The translations under genes were made by a program, and so were the position numbers. Source: Alistipes sp. (GTDB lineage Bacteria > Bacteroidota > Bacteroidia > Bacteroidales > Rikenellaceae). From it: a stretch of DNA of 28,863 nucleotides. Shown piece after piece: positions 1-7,655 of the stretch. Under the pieces are notes generated by a model. It did no database searches, was not told where the DNA came from, and saw nothing but the letters and a program-made list of their open reading frames with translations. Where the stretch lies: contig JAITWC010000023.1 in the NCBI GenBank assembly GCA_031285485.1, positions 1-28,863 on the forward strand, given 5' to 3'. Numbering within the stretch: position 1 is the stretch's first letter; every line of letters begins with the position of its first letter.

Positions 1-43
1 CATGAAATTCGAACTCCGCGAAAAATCCAGCGTAAACCTTTAG
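1..43 (+). CDS. Possible 3' end of a plus-strand gene
   Basis: A reading frame entering from the left edge ends with TAG at 41-43 and would encode a C-terminal tail of about 13 residues (KFELREKSSVNL at its end). The only support is that a strong inverted repeat begins at the very next base and a minus-strand gene ends on its other side, which would make this a convergent gene pair. The fragment is too short to identify. The ATG at 2-4 is probably an internal methionine. Confidence 0.3.
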   Translation, partial: MKFELREKSSVNL

Positions 44-98
44 GAATTAAGAGTCAGGGCTACGCGTAATTGTACCGCTTAGCCCTGACTCTTAATTC
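44..98. terminator. Perfect 18-bp inverted repeat, probable bidirectional 3'-end hairpin
   Basis: Arms 44-61 and 81-98 are exact reverse complements, separated by 19 nt. The repeat sits 8 nt past the stop codon of the minus-strand GH43 gene and abuts the possible plus-strand stop at 43. No T-tract follows on either strand, so it may protect RNA 3' ends or act as a factor-assisted terminator rather than a classical intrinsic one. Confidence 0.65.
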
Positions 99-106
99 AT
101 AACTCA

Positions 107-2143
107 TCACTCGAAGTCCACCTTATAGGTCTTAACCACCCCGCGATAGTCAAACTTAATCGTCGCCTCACCATCGGGTTCATTGGGCTGCACGATTGTT
201 ACTTTCACATCGGGATTGCCGGCAGCGGCACTCATCAGCGGAGGCGAGATAGCCGAGGGAGCGACTCCCACCTTAGCCTCATAGAGGTCGTAACCTACAA
301 TACCGTTGGCATTGGTCGAACGAACAGGGGTCGGCGAGAGCGGGATCTCGATGCCGTTAGCCCAGATCTGAACACTCGGCGACACATGACGTTCAACGGC
401 GCGATCCTTGTCGCTGAATCCCAACCCTAACAGGTCGAACAGCGGGCCCCGGCCCTGACCACCGCGACCGGCCACTTCGGCGGTCAGATAGATGGCGTGT
501 TTTCCGCCGAGCCCTTCGATGGCCTGAGCCACGTCGATCGTAAACTGTCTTGCCACGGACGGGCTGCCCGCCGGAACCTCGATGGTACCGATCTGGCGTC
601 CTTTCCAGGTCGAGTTAGCCCACGGGCCGTCGAGCCAAACGATAACCCTGAACGGAGCCTGCGAGCGCGGAGTGAGCCACACGTTGAGCTTGGTCTGCCC
701 TCCCTGGGCAACACCTGCAAACGGGGTCAAACCCTTCGTAGCCTGGGCCAGACCGCCGAAACCGAAATATTTGAACCCAACTGTCGCACCCGCGTTCATC
801 GACACCGGCATGTGGTTGTCCCAAATATCCCACGAGTCCTGCATCAACGCCCCTTCGGTCAGATAAGCCGCGTAACCGGCCGACCAGAACCTGAACGGAT
901 CGAGGCCGTAAACCTGAAAACCTTCCGAAGTAACCTCGGCGCCGGTATATTCCGTACCGGCATTGGTGCGAGCGCTCCACTTGCCGTCGGACGCGTAGGG
1001 GTCGTAACCGCGGATCACCACCTTACCGCCCTGAGCAACCGGAGTTTCGTCGGCCTCGATCACGACGGGAGCCACCATAGCCTGACGCGCAAAGCCGAAA
1101 CCGCGCGGCGGACGGTGGTAGAACACATACCACTGGTCGTTGATCTGCTCGATCGAGCCGTGTGTGTTGTGACCGCCGTTGGTGAGCTGAATCCCCGAGC
1201 CGTCCTCGTTGAGCACCGGCCCACGCGAGTCGACCAGCACGCCGCCGATCTTCCACGGCCCGAGCGGGGTGTCGCCATAAGCGAAACGCAGCGTCGAGTT
1301 GGAGCTCGAAACGCCATAGTCGGGCCCGCTGTAACCGCTGTAAATAAGCAGGTACTTGTTGCCCACGCGGCGGATCGACGACGCCTCGAAGAAGTTGTAG
1401 TCGCCCGGCTTCTCGCCCGGATAGAGGTTGGGATACTGCGTTCCGGCCGGGTCTCTCACCTCGCCGTAGCGCACGCTCGCCGGCATGAAATAGGGGATCA
1501 CCTCGGTGCCGGGCCTCACGGAATACATCGTGTTCTGATCGAGCTGGGCAGCCAGCGACCTCTGGAATCCCCAGAAACCGTAAGCCCTGAAGCCGATCCG
1601 GTAGTCGGGGTCGCGGCGGTTGGTGATCTGCTCGACGTACACGCTCGGGTCGAACCCGAGTGTACTTCCGGCCACGACGCCGCGGCCGTCGGGGGTCATG
1701 TTGACGGGAGTGAACGGGCCGTCGGGCCTGTCGCCCCGTGCGATCATCGGCTCACGGTTCGCTCCGCGGCTGTGCGGATAGAGCCAGTACTCTTTCTTGC
1801 CGTCGCGACGTTTCACCTCCACCAGATCGGGCGCGTACATCACGTCCCACTGGTTGTCGATGTTGTAGGTAAAGATGGGGCCTTCGTCGATCCACGCGCT
1901 GAGGTCTTCGACGGGCGCCGACCACATTCTGATGTCGGGGCCGCAATAGCTGCCGAACCTCAGGTCGTGCGACCCGATGATGTAGGCGCGGAATTTTCCG
2001 GGATTGTCGGGATCTTCGAACACCCTCGGCTCGCCGTCGGGAATATGCTCCCACAGCGGCAGATAGGGGTTCTGAGCATGCGATTGTGTAACCGCGGTCG
2101 CAAGTGCCGCGAGTGTGACGATGGTCAGACAGATAATTCTCAT
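107..2143 (-). CDS. Secreted glycoside hydrolase family 43 enzyme (arabinan/arabinoxylan-active candidate)
   Basis: The protein has 678 residues. A Sec signal peptide covers about residues 1-23, with cleavage likely after SHA. Residues ~27-365 look like a GH43 five-bladed propeller: a DGEP motif at 36-39 followed by GSHD at 57-60, APD near 106 (candidate pKa-modulating Asp), and FFEASSIR with Glu253 as candidate general acid. The general base is less clear, because the usual Asp-Pro position reads Glu-Pro (38-39) within DGEP; I recall this motif as conserved in some GH43 subfamilies. Residues ~380-560 resemble a CBM6-like beta-sandwich, and a further beta-rich domain ends the protein. GH43 enzymes cleave alpha-L-arabinofuranosyl or beta-xylosyl linkages, and the arabinose genes elsewhere in the window favour an arabinoside. 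A consensus promoter lies just upstream, so it is probably transcribed separately from the GH51-GH97 gene. Confidence 0.85.
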   Translation of the reverse strand: MRIICLTIVTLAALATAVTQSHAQNPYLPLWEHIPDGEPRVFEDPDNPGKFRAYIIGSHDLRFGSYCGPDIRMWSAPVEDLSAWIDEGPIFTYNIDNQWDVMYAPDLVEVKRRDGKKEYWLYPHSRGANREPMIARGDRPDGPFTPVNMTPDGRGVVAGSTLGFDPSVYVEQITNRRDPDYRIGFRAYGFWGFQRSLAAQLDQNTMYSVRPGTEVIPYFMPASVRYGEVRDPAGTQYPNLYPGEKPGDYNFFEASSIRRVGNKYLLIYSGYSGPDYGVSSSNSTLRFAYGDTPLGPWKIGGVLVDSRGPVLNEDGSGIQLTNGGHNTHGSIEQINDQWYVFYHRPPRGFGFARQAMVAPVVIEADETPVAQGGKVVIRGYDPYASDGKWSARTNAGTEYTGAEVTSEGFQVYGLDPFRFWSAGYAAYLTEGALMQDSWDIWDNHMPVSMNAGATVGFKYFGFGGLAQATKGLTPFAGVAQGGQTKLNVWLTPRSQAPFRVIVWLDGPWANSTWKGRQIGTIEVPAGSPSVARQFTIDVAQAIEGLGGKHAIYLTAEVAGRGGQGRGPLFDLLGLGFSDKDRAVERHVSPSVQIWANGIEIPLSPTPVRSTNANGIVGYDLYEAKVGVAPSAISPPLMSAAAGNPDVKVTIVQPNEPDGEATIKFDYRGVVKTYKVDFE

Positions 2144-2177
2144 GGCTTAGTGTAATTAATAGTAGGTTGTAGGGGAG

Positions 2178-2208
2178 CAAAGATAACCAAACCCCCGATA
2201 AAAACAAA
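2178..2208 (-). promoter_or_regulatory. Bacteroidota-type promoter for the GH43 gene
   Basis: On the minus strand, TTTG (2208-2205) is followed after 19 nt by TATCTTTG (2185-2178). This matches the Bacteroidota sigma-70 consensus TTTG-N19-21-TAnnTTTG. Transcription would start near 2172, giving a 5' UTR of roughly 28 nt before the ATG at 2143. It is the only promoter in the window with both boxes in full. Confidence 0.75.
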
Positions 2209-2314
2209 ATTCAAACACATCCGCCGCCTGCACGTATCGTGAAATGCACGGCGAAACGGCGATTTTCGGTCGGGCACCCGACGCGGACACCCGCGCGGCA
2301 CCTCCCCCAATCGC

Positions 2315-2337
2315 CGCGGACGGCAAAACCGTCCGCG
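2315..2337. repeat. 9-bp inverted repeat between the GH43 promoter and the 41-bp array
   Basis: CGCGGACGG (2315-2323) and CCGTCCGCG (2329-2337) form a perfect stem with the 5-nt loop CAAAA. It lies in the gene-free stretch 2209-2786 and its role is unknown. A smaller inverted repeat of GTCGGG/CCCGAC type sits nearby around 2269-2282. Apart from these, 2209-2358 shows no recognisable feature. Confidence 0.45.
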
Positions 2338-2358
2338 CAACCCTTTCGCCGGTCGATT

Positions 2359-2563
2359 ATTCAACTAAACGGAGTCGTTTGGTATAATATTGGAATGATA
2401 TTCAACCAAATGACACTGTTCAGTCTAATCTCAAATTGCGATTCAACCAAACAACGCCGATCGGTCGAATAACAAACTGAGATTCGACCAAACAACACTG
2501 TTTGATTCAATCTCAAAATAATTTTAGACCAAACGACGTCGTTTGGTCTAATAACACCATCTT
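2359..2563. repeat. Tandem array, 5 units of 41 bp
   Basis: Units start at 2359, 2400, 2441, 2482 and 2523, an exact 41-bp period with considerable divergence between copies. Each begins ATTCAACCAAAC or similar, runs into a partial reverse complement (GTTTGGT...), and ends in an A/T-rich spacer. The last unit contains a perfect 28-bp palindrome at 2524-2551. The array lies downstream of the GH51-GH97 gene and upstream of GH43, both on the minus strand. It has no convincing coding content, since 41 is not a multiple of three. Confidence 0.9.
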
Positions 2564-2688
2564 CGCGGGCATGAACGGGACGAAACACACCCCGATCCGC
2601 TCCGGGGAGGTGTCAGCGGTGGCGGCGTGGCCCCACGCGGAACGACTGCATCGACCGGCCGGCCGACGATACCCGCTGTCGGGGCACG

Positions 2689-2710
2689 TTTCGGGGCCTG
2701 CACCCCGAAA
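2689..2710. repeat. 8-bp hairpin downstream of the GH51-GH97 gene
   Basis: TTTCGGGG (2689-2696) and CCCCGAAA (2703-2710) pair around a 6-nt loop. This is a second, smaller stem beyond the main 3' hairpin at 2730-2778. The remainder of 2564-2730 holds no gene that I can support. Confidence 0.4.
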
Positions 2711-2729
2711 GCAGCCGCTCCCGCCGGAC

Positions 2730-2778
2730 GAACAGGGAAGGGGATCGAAAGCAACAGCTTCGATCCCCTTCCCTGTTC
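2730..2778 (-). terminator. Perfect 20-bp inverted repeat after the GH51-GH97 stop codon
   Basis: Arms 2730-2749 and 2759-2778 are exact reverse complements around a 9-nt loop. The stem starts 8 nt past the TGA of the GH51-GH97 gene (complement of 2787-2789). There is no T-tract on the minus strand after the stem, so its mode of action (termination or 3'-end protection) is inferred from position and strength alone. Confidence 0.7.
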
Positions 2779-2786
2779 CGGGTGTG

Positions 2787-5700
2787 TCAATTGGACAGGA
2801 CGAATCCGCCGCGGGGCTGGAGGGTGACTTTCACACTCCGGCCGCGGACGACATCCACCTCGCTTGCGACCGGGGCGCGCGACGGTTCGTCGCCGATGAG
2901 CGTCGCCCTCGAACCGGCCATCATCGGCAGGTCGAGTTCGAGTTCGAGGGCATCTTCCGTGGCGTTCACACCGCCGATGTACCATTTGTCGCCGCTGCGG
3001 CGCGCAATGACGGCGTAACGTCCGGGATAACCGTCGACGTAGCGCGTCTCATCCCACGTGGTGGGCACCTTCCGCATGAAATCCATCACGAAACCGCTCG
3101 TGCCGGTGAGGTTGTCGGGCGTGATGGCGAACATCTGCACCGGATTCTGGAACAGCACGGCCGTCGCCAGCTGGAAGGCGTCGGTGGTGAGACGCTCCGC
3201 CCCGCCGGTGTTACCCTTGTTGAGGAATTTGTTGAGCAGAACGCCGCCGAACTCCATCACCCCTACGCTGTTGCGGATGAAGGGGTGGAGCGAGGCGTAG
3301 TGGGCCTCGTTGTTGCGCACGTCCTGCGAGAAGATCAGCATCTCGGAGGCCAGCACCGCCTCGCTGCCGACGAAGTTGGGATACATCCGTTCCCAGCCGC
3401 GGGGCAGGGTGCTGCCGTGAACGATTATCATCAGCCCGTGGTCGTTGGCGTCCGACAACACGTCTTCGTACATGCGCATGGTCTCCTGCTTGTCGCCGCC
3501 CCAGAAGTCGACTTTCAGACCTTTCACTCCTATCTTTTGGAGCCACTTCATCTCCTTTTTGCGTTGGATGGAGGTGTTCATCCTGCTGCGCGGACCCTGG
3601 GGTGCGTCGTTGACGGTGCCGTTGGAGTTGTACCACAGGAACACGTCGACCCCTTTGGACCGGGCGTACCGGACGAGTTCCTCCATCCGTTCGTAGCCGA
3701 TGTTGGCGTCCCACAGCGCGTCGATCAGAATGTACTCCCAGCCCATCTCGGCGGCGAGATCGATGTATGTCACCTGGTCGTCCCAGTTCATGCTTGCGTC
3801 CTGCCACACGATCCAACTCCATGTTCCGCGGCCGTATGTGTAGTCGGTCGAAGGTTCGTAGAGCGGCTCTACGAGGTCGGAGGTGATGGTCGTCTCGACG
3901 ATCGGTGCGAGGTCGTCGCCCACGGTGATGGTGCGCCACGGAGTCACTCCGGGCAGACCCACCTGTGCGCCGACGCTCCCGAACCCGTTGTTCTCGGTCG
4001 GATCGGGGTAGGCCACCGTGTAGACACCGTTTTTGATGGCGCTCAGGTGCGACCCGCAGTAGAGGCTGGTCACTCCCGTTTCGGAGAGCAGCGCCCAACC
4101 GTTGTCGCCTATCTTGAAGAGGCCCGGGAAGACGTAACCCGTCGGCGAAGTGGTTTGTGCAATGGGCACATCGGCCTGGTATCCCGACTCGTAGCTGGGC
4201 GAAGTACGTGCGAATCCGCCCATGGTAGTCATCATGTAGGAGACGAAGGCGGTGGTTTGTGCGGGGAAACGGAAACCCGTCGCCTCGCTCTCCACCACGG
4301 CCGCGCGCCGGTCGCCCCACATCGGAAACTCGTAGCGCAGGGCCACATCGCGATCGCTCACCTGGAACACCACCGTCATCTGGCGTCCGGCCACGTTTTG
4401 GAACGTGTAGTTGAGCGTGTTGGCGTGGTATTCGTTATGCGAACTTTTGATCTTTGCCTGGGTGTAGGTTTTGTCGACCCTGCCCGCGGAACTCTCCACG
4501 AACGTGAGGTTGGAGGTGAAATCGCCCTCGTTGGAGACCAACCCCAGCGGCGAATCTTCGAGGATGGCGGTACCGCCGCGGTCGACCGAGTAAAGCAGCT
4601 TGCCTCCCTCGATGAAGATCCGTGCGCTCAGTTTTCCGTCGGGGCTGGCGACAGTCACTCCTTCGTGCGAGTAGGTGTTGACCGACGATTTCTCTATGGA
4701 CAACACTCCGGCCGAGTAAGGTTCGACGGTGAGGACGATGGCATTGTTCTCCGGTACGATGGCCCGGTGCATCAGTGCCACGGCGTTCTTGTTCTCCATG
4801 CTGTTTTCCACCGTCAGCGAGCCGGGGGCGTAGTAGTCATACTGCGCGTCGCCCGCGATGTTCGCCCAGTCGCCCCGCACAGTCAGCGTGCGTTCGCGTT
4901 CGGTGGGGTTCACGATCTTGACTATCACCCGGCGTCCATCTTCCGACAGCGTCGTGGCGATGTTCATGCCGGCCGCGCGGCCGGTGTAATCGAGCCTGTA
5001 CTTCGAGAAGTTGTCGTGCCACAGGCGCGTCACCTGATAGTTGGGAGCGGCGAAAGCGTCCTTGTAGTCGAAGTTGATGAAGGCGTTGTTCCACCCGTCG
5101 GCATCGGTGCGGCGCAGGAACAACGCGGCGGCTCCCAACTCGACGACCGGGGTCTGCTCACACATGTTGAGGAAACCTCCGGCGAAAAGGCCCGTCCGCC
5201 AGTCGATCGAGTTGAGGTTCCACTCCGAAATGTAGAGCTTGATGTTGGGGTTGGAACTTGCGGCGAACATATCGGCGTAACGCTGGTACTGAGTGCGCAG
5301 ACGCTCGGGGCCGGTTGCGTAGCCATTCGCACCTTCATAGTGGTGGAGGCTCATGTAGTCGAAGTAGTTGGCCGAACGCTCTATAAACTCAGCGTCCTCT
5401 GGGAATCCTCCGCACACTATGATCTTGATCGTCGGGTCGATTCGGCGCATGCCTTCGGAGAACTTGCGCACGGCGGCCTCGTATTTCTCGATGCCCATCT
5501 CCCACATCTCGTTGTCGATCTCCCAATACTTTATGTTGTAGGGCTCGGGATGGCCGTTGGCGGCGCGTTTGCTGCCCCACGCTCCGGTGGCGGGTTCGTT
5601 ACAGTAGGCCACCCAGTCGAGTGCGTCCTGATAGATACCTTCGAGTTCTTCCTCGGGGCGGTCGAAACCGACGCGCACCACCATCACCGGCTCTGTGTTG

Positions 5701-7202
5701 ATCTCGCGGCAGAAACGAATGAACTCGTCGGTGCCGAAGGCGTTCTGGTCGTAGTCGAGCCACATCCAGTGGGGCCACCTCTGGCGGTCTTTCTGCGGAC
5801 CGATCGCCCACTTCCAGTTGTATTGCGCCACGTAGCCACCGCCTGGCCAGCGCATCGAGGTGGGGCCGAGATCCTTGATCATCTTCAGAATATCGGGACG
5901 GAATCCGCCCAACTCAAGACCCGTGCGGGAACTCATCGTCACCTGGTCGACCTGCACCGAGCCGCCTTCGACCTGTATTGCGAAGTCGGCGTCACCGGCC
6001 CATGCTTCTCCCTCAAGCGTGAAAGAGTATTCTTGCCACTCGCCCGTGGGACGGCCCAGAGTCTGGCTCGCCACGGTTCGGTCTCCGGCCTTCAACGCGA
6101 CCGACAGTGTGCCCCGTCCGTCACCCTTTGCCCAAATCGAGCCGATGTAGGCTTCGCCGCTCTTGATGCTCTGCGGACCCTGCGTTATACCCGACAGCGA
6201 TGTTGCGGTTATCCGTTGCGAGTAGTCCATATTGACTGCGTCGCCCTTCACCATCTCGAAGGTTCCGCCGCCGAACGACTTCCACTGCGGAGCCACGGCC
6301 GGGATCTTCACATCCTCCGGCATGCCTTCGAACACCGTGGTGCGGCCGCCGTTGGTCGTGACTTTGATATTGCGATAGAGCGCCTCGGTGTAGTTGACCC
6401 ACAACACGAGGTCGTTGATAGCTTCGGCGTCGAGACCTCCGGCGTTCAACACCTGACGGTCGTCCCACCACACGCGGGCCCTGTCGCCCTTCACGGTTAT
6501 GCGTAGCTTGTGCCACGTGCCGCCCGTGTCGAGCCCTTCACGCGGGATGTAGTGGTCGGCCGGTTGCCACGAGCGCACGGTGCGCATCTGGCCCCGGGTC
6601 TCCGTCTCGGCGTCCACCCGGCGCGTGATGGCGAGGTTGGCCTTCGAGAGCGCCTCCCGGGCCCGCTGCAACTCTTGGGCGTTCGATCCCGGCATACCCG
6701 AGATCATCCCGGCGCGTTCGTACTGCGGGTCGAATATGCGGAAGAACCACGGCTCACCCCCGGCTCCGTTCTTGAAAGCGAAACGCATGTCGAGTGCGCC
6801 GCCGCTCCACCGACGTCCGGCCAGTTTGAAGGCGCGCCAGTTGACGTCCATAGTGATCTCGTAGTCGTTGCCCTCTACCGAGGTGAGGCGGATGGGCTGT
6901 TCGTAACGAGTGGGGGAATGAAGAACGGCGTCATCGTCGGCATACCAGCCGTCGAAGTATCCGTCGCGGGGAGTGATGCCCGGAAAATGTTCCGGCTCGA
7001 ACGTGCGCTCGAAGATCATCTCGTTCCAGACACCGTTACTCGGCGAAAAATAGATGTGTTCGAACAACTGTCCGTAGATCTTGCTGTCGATCAGACCGGC
7101 CACGCGGTTGGTCTCGATGTTGATCTCGGCGCGCTGTGCCACCGAGGGCGGCACGACAAAAAGCGTTGCGGCAATCAGAGGGATGAGATTTTTTTTATTC
7201 AT
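2787..7202 (-). CDS. Secreted two-enzyme fusion: GH51 alpha-L-arabinofuranosidase + GH97 glycosidase
   Basis: The protein has 1471 residues from the ATG at 7202. A more upstream ATG at 7256 is rejected because it falls inside the -7 promoter box and would place residues before a good signal peptide (1-23). The GH51 half covers ~24-845: a split N-terminal region (IYGQLFEH near 42-49), a concanavalin-like insert (~110-285), a CBM4/9-like domain (~300-425) and a TIM barrel with RWPGG at 451-455. Its acid/base is Glu565 in EIDNE and its nucleophile Glu660 in YISEW, followed by the C-terminal beta-sandwich. The GH97 half covers ~846-1471, with GLKVDFWGGD placing Asp1232 as nucleophile and Glu1287 as candidate acid/base. 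The 55-residue spacing equals that of Asp415/Glu470 in retaining BtGH97b as I recall it. Retaining GH97 members include alpha-galactosidases and beta-L-arabinopyranosidases, and the latter would suit an arabinose locus (inference). The GH97 half has no signal peptide of its own, which supports a true fusion. Confidence 0.92.
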   Translation of the reverse strand: MNKKNLIPLIAATLFVVPPSVAQRAEINIETNRVAGLIDSKIYGQLFEHIYFSPSNGVWNEMIFERTFEPEHFPGITPRDGYFDGWYADDDAVLHSPTRYEQPIRLTSVEGNDYEITMDVNWRAFKLAGRRWSGGALDMRFAFKNGAGGEPWFFRIFDPQYERAGMISGMPGSNAQELQRAREALSKANLAITRRVDAETETRGQMRTVRSWQPADHYIPREGLDTGGTWHKLRITVKGDRARVWWDDRQVLNAGGLDAEAINDLVLWVNYTEALYRNIKVTTNGGRTTVFEGMPEDVKIPAVAPQWKSFGGGTFEMVKGDAVNMDYSQRITATSLSGITQGPQSIKSGEAYIGSIWAKGDGRGTLSVALKAGDRTVASQTLGRPTGEWQEYSFTLEGEAWAGDADFAIQVEGGSVQVDQVTMSSRTGLELGGFRPDILKMIKDLGPTSMRWPGGGYVAQYNWKWAIGPQKDRQRWPHWMWLDYDQNAFGTDEFIRFCREINTEPVMVVRVGFDRPEEELEGIYQDALDWVAYCNEPATGAWGSKRAANGHPEPYNIKYWEIDNEMWEMGIEKYEAAVRKFSEGMRRIDPTIKIIVCGGFPEDAEFIERSANYFDYMSLHHYEGANGYATGPERLRTQYQRYADMFAASSNPNIKLYISEWNLNSIDWRTGLFAGGFLNMCEQTPVVELGAAALFLRRTDADGWNNAFINFDYKDAFAAPNYQVTRLWHDNFSKYRLDYTGRAAGMNIATTLSEDGRRVIVKIVNPTERERTLTVRGDWANIAGDAQYDYYAPGSLTVENSMENKNAVALMHRAIVPENNAIVLTVEPYSAGVLSIEKSSVNTYSHEGVTVASPDGKLSARIFIEGGKLLYSVDRGGTAILEDSPLGLVSNEGDFTSNLTFVESSAGRVDKTYTQAKIKSSHNEYHANTLNYTFQNVAGRQMTVVFQVSDRDVALRYEFPMWGDRRAAVVESEATGFRFPAQTTAFVSYMMTTMGGFARTSPSYESGYQADVPIAQTTSPTGYVFPGLFKIGDNGWALLSETGVTSLYCGSHLSAIKNGVYTVAYPDPTENNGFGSVGAQVGLPGVTPWRTITVGDDLAPIVETTITSDLVEPLYEPSTDYTYGRGTWSWIVWQDASMNWDDQVTYIDLAAEMGWEYILIDALWDANIGYERMEELVRYARSKGVDVFLWYNSNGTVNDAPQGPRSRMNTSIQRKKEMKWLQKIGVKGLKVDFWGGDKQETMRMYEDVLSDANDHGLMIIVHGSTLPRGWERMYPNFVGSEAVLASEMLIFSQDVRNNEAHYASLHPFIRNSVGVMEFGGVLLNKFLNKGNTGGAERLTTDAFQLATAVLFQNPVQMFAITPDNLTGTSGFVMDFMRKVPTTWDETRYVDGYPGRYAVIARRSGDKWYIGGVNATEDALELELDLPMMAGSRATLIGDEPSRAPVASEVDVVRGRSVKVTLQPRGGFVLSN

Positions 7203-7253
7203 AGGGTTTAGCAGGTATTGGTTTGGTTCCGGTTCCATTGAACTACGGACTCG

Positions 7254-7261
7254 CAAAGTTA
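7254..7261 (-). promoter_or_regulatory. -7 box of the GH51-GH97 promoter
   Basis: The minus strand reads TAACTTTG from 7261 to 7254, matching TAnnTTTG. A T-run at 7284-7281 sits at the right distance for a weak -33 box. Transcription would start near 7247, leaving about 45 nt of leader before the ATG at 7202. This supports the shorter start of the gene. Confidence 0.6.
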
Positions 7262-7330
7262 CTCAACTTTGGATAAAGAAAAAACACCACTGTCCACTAA
7301 AAGTTGGGCGGATTAAAAATTAAACAAATT

Positions 7331-7346
7331 TGGTTCACGTGAGCCA
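7331..7346. promoter_or_regulatory. 16-bp near-perfect palindrome, possible operator
   Basis: TGGTTCAC and GTGAGCCA are reverse complements except for one mismatched pair (TGGYTCAC/GTGARCCA). The site lies about 85-100 bp upstream of the predicted start of the GH51-GH97 transcript, outside the 41-bp array. A dimeric regulator site is plausible. I did not find the same sequence upstream of GH43 or araA, so a shared arabinose operator is not supported. Confidence 0.3.
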
Positions 7347-7399
7347 TCGGGTTCTTTGAAAATATTAAGATTCGATCTGTCAAAAAGGTCTTCAAACGG

Positions 7400-7602
7400 G
7401 GTTTTGTCGGTGACGCAAACGGTAAATTTCTCGTTTTGGCCGTTGCCTCCGGGGGGCAAGCAGTAAATTCGTCATTTTGGTCGTTGCCTCCCGGGGGCAA
7501 GCGGGAAAATCGTCTTTTTGGCCGTTGCCCCCCGGGGGCAGGGAGGAAAATCGTCTCTTTGGTCGTTGCCCCCCGGAGGCAGGGAGGAAATTCCCCGTTT
7601 TA
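7400..7602. repeat. Tandem array, about 4.5 units of 41 bp
   Basis: Units start at 7441, 7482, 7523 and 7564 with an exact 41-bp period, preceded by a degenerate partial copy at about 7411-7440. Each has a G/C palindrome of the TTGCCTCCCGGGGGCAA type followed by an A/T-rich spacer ending TTTTTGG or similar. The array lies between the 3' end of the thioesterase gene and the GH51-GH97 promoter, both minus strand. It fills most of the gene-free stretch 7203-7655. Confidence 0.9.
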
Positions 7603-7645
7603 CCCCGCGGCGTCGGCCACGCAGGCGGCAACCGACGCCGCGGGG
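7603..7645 (-). terminator. Perfect 14-bp inverted repeat after the thioesterase stop codon
   Basis: Arms 7603-7616 and 7632-7645 are exact reverse complements with a 15-nt loop, starting 10 nt past the thioesterase stop codon. The stem is very G/C-rich and no T-tract follows. It probably marks the 3' end of the dnaE-trxA-thioesterase transcript. Confidence 0.65.
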
Positions 7646-7655
7646 CGGGTGCTGA

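Noticed and set aside
1..3. A minus-strand gene starting at the ATG complement of 1-3 and running off the left edge
   Set aside because: Only the start codon would be visible, with no promoter box or coding sequence to support it. The plus-strand gene end at 43 fits the adjoining hairpin better, though weakly.
2502..6506. A plus-strand open frame of more than 1300 codons opposite the GH51-GH97 gene, and similar long frames opposite GH43, dnaE, priA, araA and GH127
   Set aside because: These follow from high GC and strong third-position bias in the real genes. Their translations are rich in His, Val, Arg and Gly and show no family motifs, whereas the opposite strand encodes complete recognisable enzymes.
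7203..7256. Upstream ATG at 7256 as the start of the GH51-GH97 gene
   Set aside because: It lies within the -7 promoter box (7254-7261) and would add 18 residues ahead of a typical Sec signal peptide that begins with MNKKN at 7202.
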